From Closterium sp. NIES-65 (Eukaryota > Streptophyta > Zygnematophyceae > Desmidiales > Closteriaceae), in NCBI GenBank assembly GCA_948144175.1, contig CANXME010002494.1:124001-188000 (forward strand): a stretch of DNA of 64,000 nt, read 5' to 3'. The notes beneath the pieces are model-generated. The model worked only from the letters and a program-made list of their open reading frames with translations, made no database searches and had not been told where the DNA came from. Made by a program: the position numbers and the translations under genes. Positions 1-10,211 of the stretch are shown here, in pieces; positions within the stretch are counted from its first letter, which is position 1, and every line of letters starts with the position of its first letter.

Positions 1-1481
1 CCAGTACCTGAAAGCACAGACGCACTGGCACCAAGAGCAGCAGCCTCACTAGTACCTGACGCGGCAGTACCAATGCCCGGGTCGGGCGGGAAACACCGGT
101 AACAGTCATCCTCATCACTACCAGTCACAGCATACATAGCAGAGAGAATAGCATCAAAATCAAGATCATAAATAGCTACACCAGCCCTAGACAGCTCTCC
201 CCAGCGGGGGATCTCAGCGGCCTCCGGAAACTGCTGACGCCAGGCGTCGGTCAGGCGGCCAAAGCAGCGACGGGCTGTGTGGGCGCCTCCACACCTCTCC
301 CCTGCACGGTCACCAGTGCGAAGAACGTAGGGGCAGGGACCAAGCGCACCACCGCGCTGACGCTGCAAGTACCACTCACGGAGCTGCTGAGGGCCGGGGA
401 CGGTGCGAGAGCGCTGCTGCTGCTGCGGCTGCTGCTGTGGCTGCTGCTGCTGCTGCTGCTGGCGCTGACCACCCCCAGAGCTGCTCCGCTGGGACGAGCC
501 ACTCCGACCCCCTCCTCCACCGCCACCCCCGCCTCCACCGCCACCCCCGTCGCCACCGCCACCTCCCCCACCAGGACCGTCGCTCCCACCGCTCCCACCG
601 CCTCCTCCGCTACCACCTCCGCCGCCACCTCCGCCTCCACCGCCGCCACTACTACCTCCACTCCCGCCACCACCCCCCCCGCCACCCCCACTCCCCCCCT
701 TGCCCTTGCCAGTGCGGCGTCTACCACTGGGGGCAGACGCCGCGCCGACCGACTCAAAACCAACGAGGTCGGCCGCAGCGGCAGAGGCGACAGAGGGCAG
801 CAGGGGGGAGGGACCACACCCCTCAAAGATGGGGGTGCGAGGGTCACCCCGAGAGGCCCCTACAGCGACAATACTCTTCTCAGCCGCTAGCAGGGACTCC
901 TCAAGGAGGTCGACAGTGAGAGTGGTGGGACAGACAGAGAGAAACTGGTCCCTAACGACACGAAGGGACTCAGGAAGACGGGTGACGAGAAAGTAGAGAG
1001 TGATGTACATGGGAGGAGGGTTCGCAGCGCGGAAGTCAGCAGGAAGGGCAGCGCGGTAGCGGGTGTCACTAGCGCGGAGGTGGGTAACGAGGTCAGCGAC
1101 AGTGGGAAAGGAAGCGAGGTCAGGGAAGAGAAACGGTAGCATGAGGCGGCTAAGGGTAGCGGAGGAAGGGGAGGAGTAGCGCGCAACTACAGCGTCGTAC
1201 AAGGCCTGAGCGGTCTTGCACTGACTAAAGTGGGCACGCTCAGAGGAAGGGAGGTGGCGACGCACAGCAAGACGTGCAGCAGCATCGCGGGTCGCCCACT
1301 TGGAGCGAACGGCAGAGTCAGCATCAGCAGGCGGGGCAGGGACAGCGCCAGAGACAAAGTCAAAGAGAGAGACCTCATCTACCGCATCACACAGTAAGTA
1401 CAGCTGCAGGTCCTCGATCCAGACGGCAAAGTCAATGGCCCTCCCCTCAGCGTCAAAAGTGAGAACATTGGGGGTGGCCAT
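1..1481 (-). CDS. gag: copia gag and start of protease region, partial
   Basis: A reading frame opens with ATG at 1479-1481 (MATPNVLTFDAEG) and by my reading stays open to the window edge. The first 200 or so residues are a copia capsid-like domain with RRHLPSSERAHF, VVARYSS, LSRLMLPFLFPDL and YRAALPADFR. A long glycine and glutamine tract follows (roughly 480-720 on the DNA). Next comes a cysteine-histidine cluster, CPYVLRTGDRAGERCGGAH ending ARRC, an unusual spacing for a zinc knuckle. The frame continues into the region that precedes the protease in copy C. Copy C has a nonsense codon in place of the tryptophan in EIPRWGEL; copy A keeps it, so this gag looks less damaged. Gag forms the particle that packages element RNA. 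Confidence 0.8.
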   Translation of the reverse strand, partial: MATPNVLTFDAEGRAIDFAVWIEDLQLYLLCDAVDEVSLFDFVSGAVPAPPADADSAVRSKWATRDAAARLAVRRHLPSSERAHFSQCKTAQALYDAVVARYSSPSSATLSRLMLPFLFPDLASFPTVADLVTHLRASDTRYRAALPADFRAANPPPMYITLYFLVTRLPESLRVVRDQFLSVCPTTLTVDLLEESLLAAEKSIVAVGASRGDPRTPIFEGCGPSPLLPSVASAAAADLVGFESVGAASAPSGRRRTGKGKGGSGGGGGGGGGSGGSSGGGGGGGGGGGGSGGGGGSGGSDGPGGGGGGGDGGGGGGGGGGGGGGRSGSSQRSSSGGGQRQQQQQQQPQQQPQQQQRSRTVPGPQQLREWYLQRQRGGALGPCPYVLRTGDRAGERCGGAHTARRCFGRLTDAWRQQFPEAAEIPRWGELSRAGVAIYDLDFDAILSAMYAVTGSDEDDCYRCFPPDPGIGTAASGTSEAAALGASASVLSGT

Positions 1482-1527
1482 AGCAGCAGCTGAAAGTCTC
1501 ACCAGGATGGGAGAGTCGGGTAGGTCA

Positions 1528-2168
1528 GCAGCAGGCGGCTCGGGCTGCTCGGGCGGCTCGGGCGGCTCGGGCGGCTCGGGCGTCTCGGGTACCGGGCGGC
1601 TCGGCTGCTGCTGGGCGGCTCGGCTGCCGCTGGGCGGCTCGGCTGCGGCTGGGCGGCTCGGCTGCTGCTGGGCGGCTCGGCGGGGCCGTCAGGGTGCAGC
1701 TGCGGGGCCGGGACAGGGGACGGCGGAGCCGTCAGGTGGCGGGCCAGCAGGCGAGGTGGCGAGCCGTCAGGTGAGGCGGCGGGGCCGTCAGGTCAGGTGG
1801 CGGGCCAGCAGGTGAGGCGGCGGGGCCGTCAGGTCAGGTGGCGGGCCAGCGGGTGAGGCGGCGGGCCGTCAGGTGAGGTGGCGGGCCAGCAGGTTAGGCG
1901 GCGGGCCGTCAGGTGAGGCGGCGGGGCCGTCAGGTCAGGTGGCGGGCCAGTAGGTGAGGCGGCGGGCCGTCAGGTGAGGCGGCGGGGCCGTCAGGTAAGG
2001 TGGCGGCGGGCCGTCAGGTGAGGCGGCGGGGCCGTCAGGTAAGGTGGCGGGCCAGCAGGTGAGACGGTGGGCCGTCAGGTGAGGCGGGGGGGCCGTCTGG
2101 TGAGGTGGCGGGCCAGAAGTCGAGGCGGCGGGCCGTCAGGTGAGGCGGCGGCCGTCAGGTAAGGCGGC
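1528..2168 (-). repeat. GC-rich minisatellite in the leader of copia copy A
   Basis: The stretch between gag and the PBS is made of imperfect units of about 20 bases around GGCGGGGCCGTCAGGTGAGG, with shorter GGCTCGGGC units at its left end. Copies C and E have comparable but differently composed arrays in the same position. No frame looks coding. Confidence 0.8.
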
Positions 2169-2191
2169 TGCGGGGCCGACAGAGGTGCAGC

Positions 2192-2211
2192 GGGGGGGGG
2201 GGGGGGGGGGG
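2192..2211. repeat. 20-base G homopolymer
   Basis: An uninterrupted run of G sits inside the GC-rich leader of copy A. It could form a quadruplex and its length may be an assembly estimate. Confidence 0.85.
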
Positions 2212-2480
2212 CCTGCTGCAGCGACGAAGAGGCCGCGCGGCCGTCTTGAGGGCGGCGCGGCGCGGCAGAGCCGAGAGGGCGGCGCGGCGCGGCTGTAAGG
2301 GCCGCGCGAAGTGGGGCCTGAACCGCGCGCGCGAAAAAAAAATGAGTCGCGCGCGCGACTCTCGGGGCGCCACAAGGGCAGCTCGACGCGCACTAGGGGG
2401 AGCGCGCCTCGGGGAGAATAGGGCGCGCTCCGGGCAGGGAAAAAAAAATCGTGGGTGGGCCCAAAGAACGGTCCTTAGGA

Positions 2481-2498
2481 GGGACCCGCTCTATACCA
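2481..2498 (-). promoter_or_regulatory. Primer-binding site of copia copy A
   Basis: On the minus strand the bases right after the LTR read TGGTATAGAGCGGGTCCC. This resembles the usual copia PBS TGGTATCAGAGC, which pairs with the 3' end of initiator tRNA-Met, but with one internal change. Confidence 0.75.
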
Positions 2499-2629
2499 TG
2501 TGAAACTAACTGAACAGGAATGAGTTGACTAAGTCAGAGTTGGGTACAAATACAACCCTAGCAAACTGTACCCCATATGTGCTACCCCACTGTCGCCTAC
2601 AAACATGCATCAGCTATAATAATCTGACA
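2499..2629 (-). repeat. 5' LTR of copia copy A (131 bp)
   Basis: The repeat is bounded by TG and CA, abuts the PBS on its left and contains TACCCCATATG followed by CTACCCCA. That core is shared by the LTRs at 9869, 13887, 42292, 49741 and 53983. It is very short for an autonomous copia element. Confidence 0.85.
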
Positions 2630-5600
2630 AAAACGTAGCCACTGGTGCTGCTCTGATTTTTCTTGTCTCCTGCATCTTCTGCATCTGCGAAGCCGACAAG
2701 ACGCATCTCTTCATTTCCTCCGCCGAACTCGAGAGCAACATCGCGCGTCTCAACAAGGTACGCAATGCAGTGGTCGAGCTCCCTCCAATGTTGATCACTT
2801 CGAACCGTTTGATCAGACGCATGTTTGCTACAGGCGAAAGAAATGTCGGGGTAGGTAGTGCAGGCAGCAAACTGCAGAGAGCCGACCCTCTGGCGATACT
2901 CTTCTTCTGTGCGTGCTTGCAACTTCTCGTCGTCAAATGTCAGCACCTTGAAGGCGTCGACCAAAATTGGTGTCTTCAGAACTCGCTGAGGTGGTCCTTC
3001 TAGCAGAAAATGCCTCTGCACCTTGTCGACGTAGCCTCTCGAATGCAGCCAGATTTTCCCTGCTTCCCTGTCTCTGATCAGCTCCAGTCCCAGGTTACTG
3101 TTGACAGGGCGTGATTTGAAGGTGTTTTCAAGCAGCGCCTTCAGCTATGCGAGATGCTCCTTGCTGCGGCTCGCGGCGAGCAGATCGTCGACGTAGACGA
3201 GCACCTAGCAAATGTCGTGGTTCTCGTCTTCGTGGAAGTAGAATGCTTCGTCGACCTGGCTCTTCGACCATCGTGCATCTTCCAGCACTTCGTCGAGGGT
3301 CTCGTACCACAGCATCGGACTTGGATTCAGTCTATAGAGGCCTTTCTTCAGCATACATACTCGACCCATCCCGTCGTTGTAGAACTCGGGCTGCTCCATG
3401 TAGAGAGGACGGTCAAGTTTCGCATTCAGAAAAGCATTCGTCATGTGGAGTTGTATCAATTCCAAATTTCCGTCAGCCGCGTTCGACAGATGCATCCAAG
3501 CAGTTCCGTAGCTTCTGGTAGGGGCAGATAAAGCGTCGAAGTCGTCAGGATTCTGCGTGTATCCTTTGACGACAAGTCGACCCTTCTCTCGGTCGACCGT
3601 ATCGTCTGGGTTGTACTTCGTCGCCAAAACCCATCAATTCTTCATGACATTAACCCCAGGCGGACGAGGAACCAGCTCCCAAGTCTCTTTATCATAGAGA
3701 GTCTGCATCTCTGCATCCGTTGCAGCTTTGACCGCTTCACCTTTCCAACTCTAAAAAGCTTCTGCGATCGTCATGGTCGAAATGTCCCAACGATGGTCCG
3801 TGTCGATGACGCACTCGTCAGCAGAGTCGAGCTCTTTTTGTACTACATCCTCATGCATGACGTTGAGCAAATTCATCGTAAATATTGTTAGTGCTTCACG
3901 GAATCGGATTGGCTTCTGATTTTCGACCGTAACGGAACACCTGAAAATTCTCGTCTGCAGGTCCTTCTGCAGTTTGCTCTTCTGCAGCAATTTCTTCTAA
4001 TGCAGGCAGCTCTTCTTCGACATTTTCTTCTGCAGGCAGCTCGTCTGTAGATCGCTCTTCTACCGATCACTCTTGTGCAGATGTTTTGACTGCAGGCTGC
4101 TCGACTTCTCGACGCTCGTTGGCGATGACAGTCATCGACAATTTGCTCCCCTCTTCGCCAAGGAGTGTCGACAATGGCACCAAATTTTCAGTCGAAGGAA
4201 AGAACGTCGAAAAAGAGGCAGTCAACAGCTCCTTCCTTGTCGAAGAAGAATCAGAGCGAATGTCTTCGACAAAACGAATCTGCTCCGTGGAAGGAGCGTT
4301 AGCTCCAGGAGAAGTGTCTTCTGCAAGAGGAGTCTCTGACAACGGTGAGAGCTGCACTGAAGGGTTGCATTGGCAGTCAAGGAATCGACATGGGCACGAA
4401 CAGAGGGGCTGGTGCTGTAGTTATGTCGTCATCATCGTCGTCATCATCCGCTAGATCCGTCGGGAACGATGCCTCATTGTTGAGCGCAGCACGGTCGACG
4501 GTGAGACTCTGCTTCGTCGCCTTCCACCCTGCAAGAGATATTGTCTCGTCGAAGATGGCCCTGATCGTGGTGATCAAATGGTTGCTCGATAAGTCGAGAA
4601 CCAACCACCCCTTACTCTGCTGTGAGACAGACAGTTGGAGACGGCCACCAATGGTGGGGAGTCCCCATATGGAGAAGCATCGTTTTAACAACTTTGACGA
4701 CAGTCTGCATTTCACGTTCCGCCATCCCGTTACGCTGCGGCGTATAGGGGCAGGTGAGGTCGTGCTCAATCCCTTTCACGTCGAGAGCCTCGGTGAATTT
4801 ACTTCCCAAAAATTTGCCACCTCGATCTGAGCGGAGAGCCTTCATCGAAGCCTCACATTGCCTCTCTGCATGCGGAAGCCATTTCTGGAAAACGCACAAA
4901 GCATCGCTTGCGCAATCAGGTAGATCCAGACATAGCGAGATTTGCAATCCTTGAGCAAAAGAAATTAGCGGCTGCCATCTTTCACAGGAACTCGGAAGGG
5001 CCCGCAGAGGTCGATGTGCACTACTCCCAGCACCTTCTGCTCTTCACTCCCCTCTTGAGGGAAACTATGTCGAATAAGCTTCCCCCCCCTACAAGAAACA
5101 CTCGGTAGATTAGGGTTGGCTGACTTGTTAATATCCAATCCCGACGCAGCACCATCCGTTGCCGTTTGCTAGATTGTATCGACGCCCGCATGTGCAAGTC
5201 GAGGATGCCACACATCCATCTTCGCCCGTGCGTCCGTCGCCAAGGTCCGCAGAGCAATCGCCTCCTCTTCCGATTACTGCAGCGGCCACACATGGAGATC
5301 TGTGCTGAGAATTCGTCCTCGATAATGAGCGCGTCCAAGGACTGTTCCATCAGTAGAGAAAAGGAGGGTATTTTCACCTTCATCCACCAGCTTTACCCCG
5401 AAAGTCCTTCAGCGGCCCAGCAGACAACAGATTCGCATGGATTCCAGGTACGTAGAGCACATCCGGGATCAGAATCTGCTTCCCAGCTTCACCGCGTAGA
5501 GCGATTGTTCCGCGGCCGCGCGCTGCTTGGAAGACACCGTTGAAGCTACGGACATGTTTGATGTCACCACCTTTGTGCATTTCGATAAAGGCTGTGTTGT

Positions 5601-6425
5601 CGCCCATCAGATGATGAGGGCAACTGCTGTCGAGAAGAACACCTGCAGGATCGGCCTCGACGGCTGCAGCAATCGCCTAAAAAATCCTTACCATCTTCCG
5701 CGTTCAACGAAATGAGTAGATCGGTCGTCTGCAGCTGGTCAACAATTGGTCCTACCATTGAGGAAGAAGGTCCCTATTTGTTGGTTGAATTGGAGTTGTC
5801 GCTCTGCGTTCCCGCCTTTGAAGAACTCTCCTTCTGCGTGGAAGCATTGATCTTCTTGTCGCACTGAAACGCCAAGTGTCGGACTTCTCCGCAGACCCAA
5901 CAAGGTTTCTTCGAGATCCGTTTGTTGTTCAGCTATCGACAATCTTTCTTCTGCTGCTCTTTGTTTGTCGACTTCTACTTCGTAGAACCGCCAGATGTCA
6001 AAGAAGACCAACACTTCTACTGCTGCTACTACTGCTGTCCCGTCGACGCCCAGTTGACCAGTGACAGAGGTGATTCCTTTCGTTTTTCAAGCTCGATCGT
6101 GCACTCCTCCGCAACAATTTTGCTCGTTAAAGTATTTTTATCGAGGGTCCTGCAGTTTTCTGGAGATTGAAGCGTTCGTCGAAGGTACTTGCACTCCGCG
6201 GGAAGGCCTTTGAGAACATGAGGTACATACAACTCCATCGATTATTTCATGCCAGCCATTCGTAGATTAGCGACAATCTTCTCATGATTGCAATAGGTTG
6301 TCGCCGTCTCATGCTCCGCCATCTCTAGCGTCCTCAAGTTCTCCTCCAGCTGGCCAATATAGAGATAATCCGTTGCTTTGTAGGTCTCCATGATGAAGCG
6401 CCACGCCATGTGATTATGCGGCTCA
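2630..6425 (-). pseudogene. Old Ty1/copia gag-pol remnant, copy B
   Basis: Fragments of a copia polyprotein lie in order on the minus strand, broken by stops and frameshifts. From right to left they are: a gag piece (6029-6420, DYLYIGQLEENLRTLEM and YVPHVLKGLP), a zinc knuckle (5859-5902, CWVCGEVRHLAFQC), a protease region (5380-5660), an integrase core (4612-4947, RSDRGGKF and TPQRNGMAERE), the RT (3180-3660) and an RNase H piece (2614-2760, LVGFADAEDAGD). The protease active site reads LLDSSC, so the expected DSG is DSS. The RT motif YVDDLL survives near 3190 but a TAG lies just upstream. The 3' part was separated by the insertion of copy A. The sequence is distant from the other copia copies. 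It is certainly inactive. Confidence 0.85.
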
Positions 6426-6478
6426 CCTTACTAGTAACACTACATCATCCACTCACTTAGTAGATAGTTTTCTCCCTT

Positions 6479-7748
6479 TTGAACAAGATGACGCTGCTAC
6501 TAGTAATGCTGGTGCCTCGTGTGCTTGTGGAGATGGGGGGCCAGCATCGCAAGCAGGTGCAGCATTACAGGGCGCCCAAGTTAAACCTCAACAATGCTCT
6601 TGCGCATTGGATCCTCTCCAATCGACTGTCGATCAGCCAGATCAACGCCTTGCTGGAAATCCTGCACAAGACCATTCTTGAAATTCAGGATTGGAAGACC
6701 TACCATGATGTTCAAGCGTACGCAGAGTCCAAGGCCACTGATGGCCACCGAGGGTGGTGACAGATGACCATCAAGTCGCAAAACAGAGCGTGGCTGAAAT
6801 TTTGGTACTGTGATCCTTTGATTGCTCTACAGGACATGTTGAAGCACCCTAAACTGGCCCTAAGATGTTGTTTTGTGCAGATCCTCAATACCTTGGTAAC
6901 GTAAGGGTGTTTAGCACTCCAGAAACTAGCCTTTGGTGGGAGAGGTTTCTAACATTGGTGCGTGCGGAAGATCCGGATGGAGTAGTAGCTGCTTTAATCC
7001 TTGCAAGCGATGAAACGCATATGGATCATAGAGGGAAAGCGAAGAGGCATCCCGTGTATCTCACACTGGGAAACATTGATAAGGATGATATGTGGCAACC
7101 ATAAGGACACGTGCTTCTAGCGCTTCTCCCTGGGTTTCATGCCAAGTACAACATGGTGGACAATATTCACGTCCATAACTACATCATGAGGGAGGTGTTG
7201 CAATCTCTCAAGACGGCGTCCTACACTGGCATTGCAATAAAGAACGCAGCAAGAGATAGCATCAACGTGTGGCCCTATTTGTATACATATGTGTCAGACT
7301 ACCTAGTTTCGTGCAAAATCACTTGCACCAAGTCGTTGGGAACCATATTCCCCTGTTCGATTTGCAAGGTCGATAAGAGACATTTGGCAGTGCTGCAAGA
7401 TTGTATCCATGCTCAAGCACCATGCGAGAAGGATAATATTGTGCGTGACATTTTGGAAGGCCGGTTCGCGCACGATGCGGTCGCAACCTTGTCCACACAC
7501 CCAGTGCAGGTAAATATCATTATGGTTGTTGTTTTGGGTGTACCCTATCCGTATAGGACCACTTCTCACTAACACCGTGAGGCTGGTTTTGGCTTGTGCA
7601 GAGCTTCCTTGGTGGTTGGAGGTGGGAGTCCAACACGATTTTGAACCCGTACCTTGCGGTGCTGCCCGATGTGATGCACCAAGCGGATCTGGGCATCTTT
7701 GAGCACATTGCGGACTTCATACGAGTGGCCTTCAGCAAGGAGTTTTAG
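6479..7748 (+). pseudogene. Plavaka-type DNA transposase, copy 1 (decayed, one intron)
   Basis: Segments match the order of Plavaka (KDZ/CACTA-related) transposases: NALAHWILSNRLSISQINALL (about 6590-6660), FCADPQYLGNVRVF with ETSLWWERF (6870-6955), the LASDETH block with KRHPVYLTLGNI (7000-7080), VSDYLVSCK and a CSICKVDKRHL cysteine pair (7290-7385), and NPYLAVLPDVMHQADLGIFEH (7645-7715). An intron fits at 7510-7601: the exon ends at codon CAG, the intron begins GTAAAT and ends TTGTGCAG, and the frame resumes in phase 0. A stop after GNIDKDDMWQP (7102-7104), frame breaks near 6765-6865 and the TAG at 7746 disable it. The C-terminal third is missing, probably lost when the neighbouring LINE arrived. 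Family name is from remembered motifs, not a search. Confidence 0.65.
7510..7601 (+). other. Intron in Plavaka transposase copy 1
   Basis: GT at 7510-7511 and AG at 7600-7601 flank 92 bases containing stops. Removing them joins HPVQ to SFLGGWRW in frame and restores a recognisable transposase block. Confidence 0.7.
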
Positions 7749-7894
7749 AAAATCCACCACTCCTGGGCGGGCATCCATAGGTCTCGACCGCGAGTGGAAA
7801 AAACTTCACCCACCCTGGGCGGTCCTTGTAGTGGTCATGTTTCTTGGCCTACCTCCTGTGCCGCCCACCCGCGCCCTTTGGTCGCATTTTCATT

Positions 7895-9868
7895 TCAGGT
7901 ATTGATAGGGTCTGTGATTGTCACGTCACATATGTACACGGCTGCCGAGGAGCGGTCACGCATTGCTATGTCAACTTTCTTCTCCTCTACGAGGTTGAAA
8001 CTGGCAGTTTCCTTATGCACCATGAAACCGGCGTCCTGCGCCATTCGCGCGCATTCGTCACGAAGCTCGTTGTGCATGTTGATTCGCGGCCCCCCCTGTA
8101 TTGCACCGCAGCAGGTGATTCTGGAGACGGTTGTCAGGGATCTTCACGTGCTTCCTGCAGTTGCACGCCCCGGGCGCGGCGAAGGGGAGCCCCAGCCAGA
8201 ACTGAACTGCGTTGGCGTAGTGGGGGGGCTCTAGACAGAGGGAGGATACCAAGGGTATCGCATTCAACCAATCTCCCGCCCCGTATCTCGACAGGGGTAG
8301 TAGCCGCTGTGTGTGGCCGTTATTAGGGTTGGGCCTAATCCCCTGCACCGCCTTGACCTGCACCGAGTAGCGCTGCCCTTGAAATGCAGTGGCAAGCCCG
8401 TGCTGCAGCTTGCGATCCGTCGGGGTTGCTCTCTGTGATTGTAGCAGCTCTTGGGCCGGGAGGGGCAGGTTCCCCTCACATTCAGCTAGCCACTCCGAGA
8501 GTGGTGATGAGTTGGTATATGGCTCGAGCATCTGCTCCTGTGTTTCTTCTAAGGGGCCGATGCATCCGCTATCCAATGAATCGAGCAACTGATGTGCCTG
8601 TGTGAAGCTGGCTAGAAAGTTGTAGTGGCCTACAATTGAAGTGTCAGTCAAACCAAGCCCCTCGAATGACACGGGAAGCGAGGCTTGGGTCCAAGTGCGG
8701 GAGGTTTCCGTCTCGCCACGTGGTTGGTTTATGCCGTAAGCAGTAAGCAACGTCTCAAAAAGCCTCCTTCCCCAGCCAGACTATTCCTCATCGGACAAAT
8801 TGGGCAGCGGCGTTGTTCGGGCCAGGTAGGACACGCGTCGTGAAATGCGCCGCGACAGTAGCAGCCCCGCCAACTGCGGTTCCATTCTTTCGATCAGCCC
8901 CAAGGGTGCGCTCATCGCCTCCAGACTGCTCCGTACAAAGCTTGATGTTGCTGCTGTGTTTCCGATGTAGCTGCCCAGCACCTTCAATCCGTCACTGCTG
9001 AGTGGGACACCGTCGGATAAGCGGAGTTCCGTGGTAGTGATGTTCGACCAAGGCGCACACTTGTCCGGATTGTGGGTCTGATCCCTGCCAGGCTGCTTGT
9101 GAAGTGATTGAAGGCAGCTACCCACGATGAGGGCTCTCCAATGAACGTAACGTCGTCAGCATAAGCCAGGCAGACGACCGAGGGATGCGCTTCTGCGGCC
9201 ACCTTTAGGGCTGGGTGCATGGTAGCTGCAAATAGAAGGGGGCCGAGAGGGTCGCCCTGGCGAACACCCATCTCGCTGCGCAGCGGCTCGTGGTCAAATG
9301 CAGCGTCCAGATGCAGGGAAGATGGCTGGCCATACGCAAATTGGACCAGCGGCAGCAACGGTTCCAGTTGAGAACCCATCAAGGCAGTCGTGATGGCCTG
9401 GTAGTCAACGCTGTTGAATGCATTGGCCAAATCTGCCTGCAAGACTAACGGTTCTTGGTTTGTTGTAGTAACCGTGCGGATGACATGGATAACGGCTTCC
9501 GCTCCGCAAGATACAGCTACGCCGAACTGCAGAGGGAGGAAGAACTCCCTTGCCGCGACATTCGCCAATGGCAATCGGCCTAGTCCCTCCATCAGCCTTG
9601 GTAAGGGCTATCAGGTGTGACGCCGTGAGTAATTTTCCGACTTCCAGAGGCAGTTTCCCTCTCAGCACGGTGTTGACTAGGGCATGGAGGTGAGTGCCCA
9701 ATGTGCCGTGAACCAGGGCGGATTCTCGTAGGTGCTCGAACGTCGTGCCCGATGGTCCCGCCCCGACCCCATCTTCACATCGCGACAAGACTTTCAGGAA
9801 GCTTCCCATTGTCACTGACAGGTAGGAGTCTGGATCTGGTTGGGGCCATAGGAAAATGGGGCGCAATG
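7895..9868 (-). pseudogene. LINE with reverse transcriptase and C-terminal restriction-like endonuclease (3' part)
   Basis: Reading leftward, the RT palm carries LQADLANAFNSVDY, GVRQGDPLGPLLF and AYADDVTFIG (8984-9592). A thumb region follows (8781-9125). The C-terminal region (7895-8750) has a CNC..HLLRC zinc cluster, then HNELRDEC and VDIAMRD...ICDVTIT. That order, a CCHC motif followed by a PD-(D/E)XK-like core, is known from R2/NeSL-type non-LTR elements, which cut target DNA with a restriction-like enzyme rather than an APE nuclease. Frameshifts near 9500, 9000 and 8755 and a stop at 7895 inactivate it. The 5' part continues at 14023 beyond the inserted copia E. Confidence 0.7.
9864..9868. 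repeat. Target-site duplication CAATG, left of copia E
   Basis: The same five bases follow the right LTR at 14018-14022. Joining the LINE across them restores a continuous frame reading KHPSAL then RPIFLWP. Confidence 0.9.
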
Positions 9869-9999
9869 TGAGAAAGTGTGAACGAGAATGGAATGACTAT
9901 GAACGAAGTGAGTACAAATAGGAAACCCTAATTGGGTTGTACCCCCTATGGGATACCCCACTATAGCCTACAGAAACAAGTAAGCTATATGTTCTGACA
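9869..9999 (-). repeat. 3' LTR of copia copy E (131 bp)
   Basis: It starts TGAGAAAG and ends TTCTGACA on the plus strand and matches 13887-14017 throughout by eye. The polypurine tract (plus strand CACCCCCATAGGC) is directly to its right. Confidence 0.95.
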
Positions 10000-10025
10000 C
10001 ACCCCCATAGGCAAAGTGGGGGAGA
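10000..10025 (-). promoter_or_regulatory. Polypurine tract region of copy E
   Basis: The minus strand reads a G-rich tract, TATGGGGGTG, directly before the 3' LTR. The same block follows the left LTRs of copies C (42413) and F (54111), as expected for the plus-strand primer of reverse transcription. Confidence 0.75.
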
Positions 10026-10211
10026 ACAAGGGGTCACAAGACCAGTCAAGCAAAGCAAAGCAAAGCTCAGGGTGGATCACAAAGTCACCACGCATTCCGA
10101 GCACAAGTTCAAAGGCCACACGGCCAGTTCACATGCAAGATCATATATAGAGGTATACAAGAGTCAAGCAAGCAAGAGCAAGAGTATATATATGCGAAGG
10201 TACAAGCAAGG

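Larger units (their letters stand above)
1..2629 (-). mobile_element. Ty1/copia retrotransposon, copy A (5' part; rest lies left of window)
   Basis: Reading leftward, the element has a 131-bp LTR, a primer-binding site, a GC-rich tandem-repeat leader and an open gag frame that runs off the window. LTR, leader and gag resemble copies C and E elsewhere in the window, so it is the same family. The base after the LTR starts a different, older copia, so copy A appears inserted in that element, with AAAAC at 2630-2634 as the expected right half of its target duplication. The left half cannot be checked here. Confidence 0.85.
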
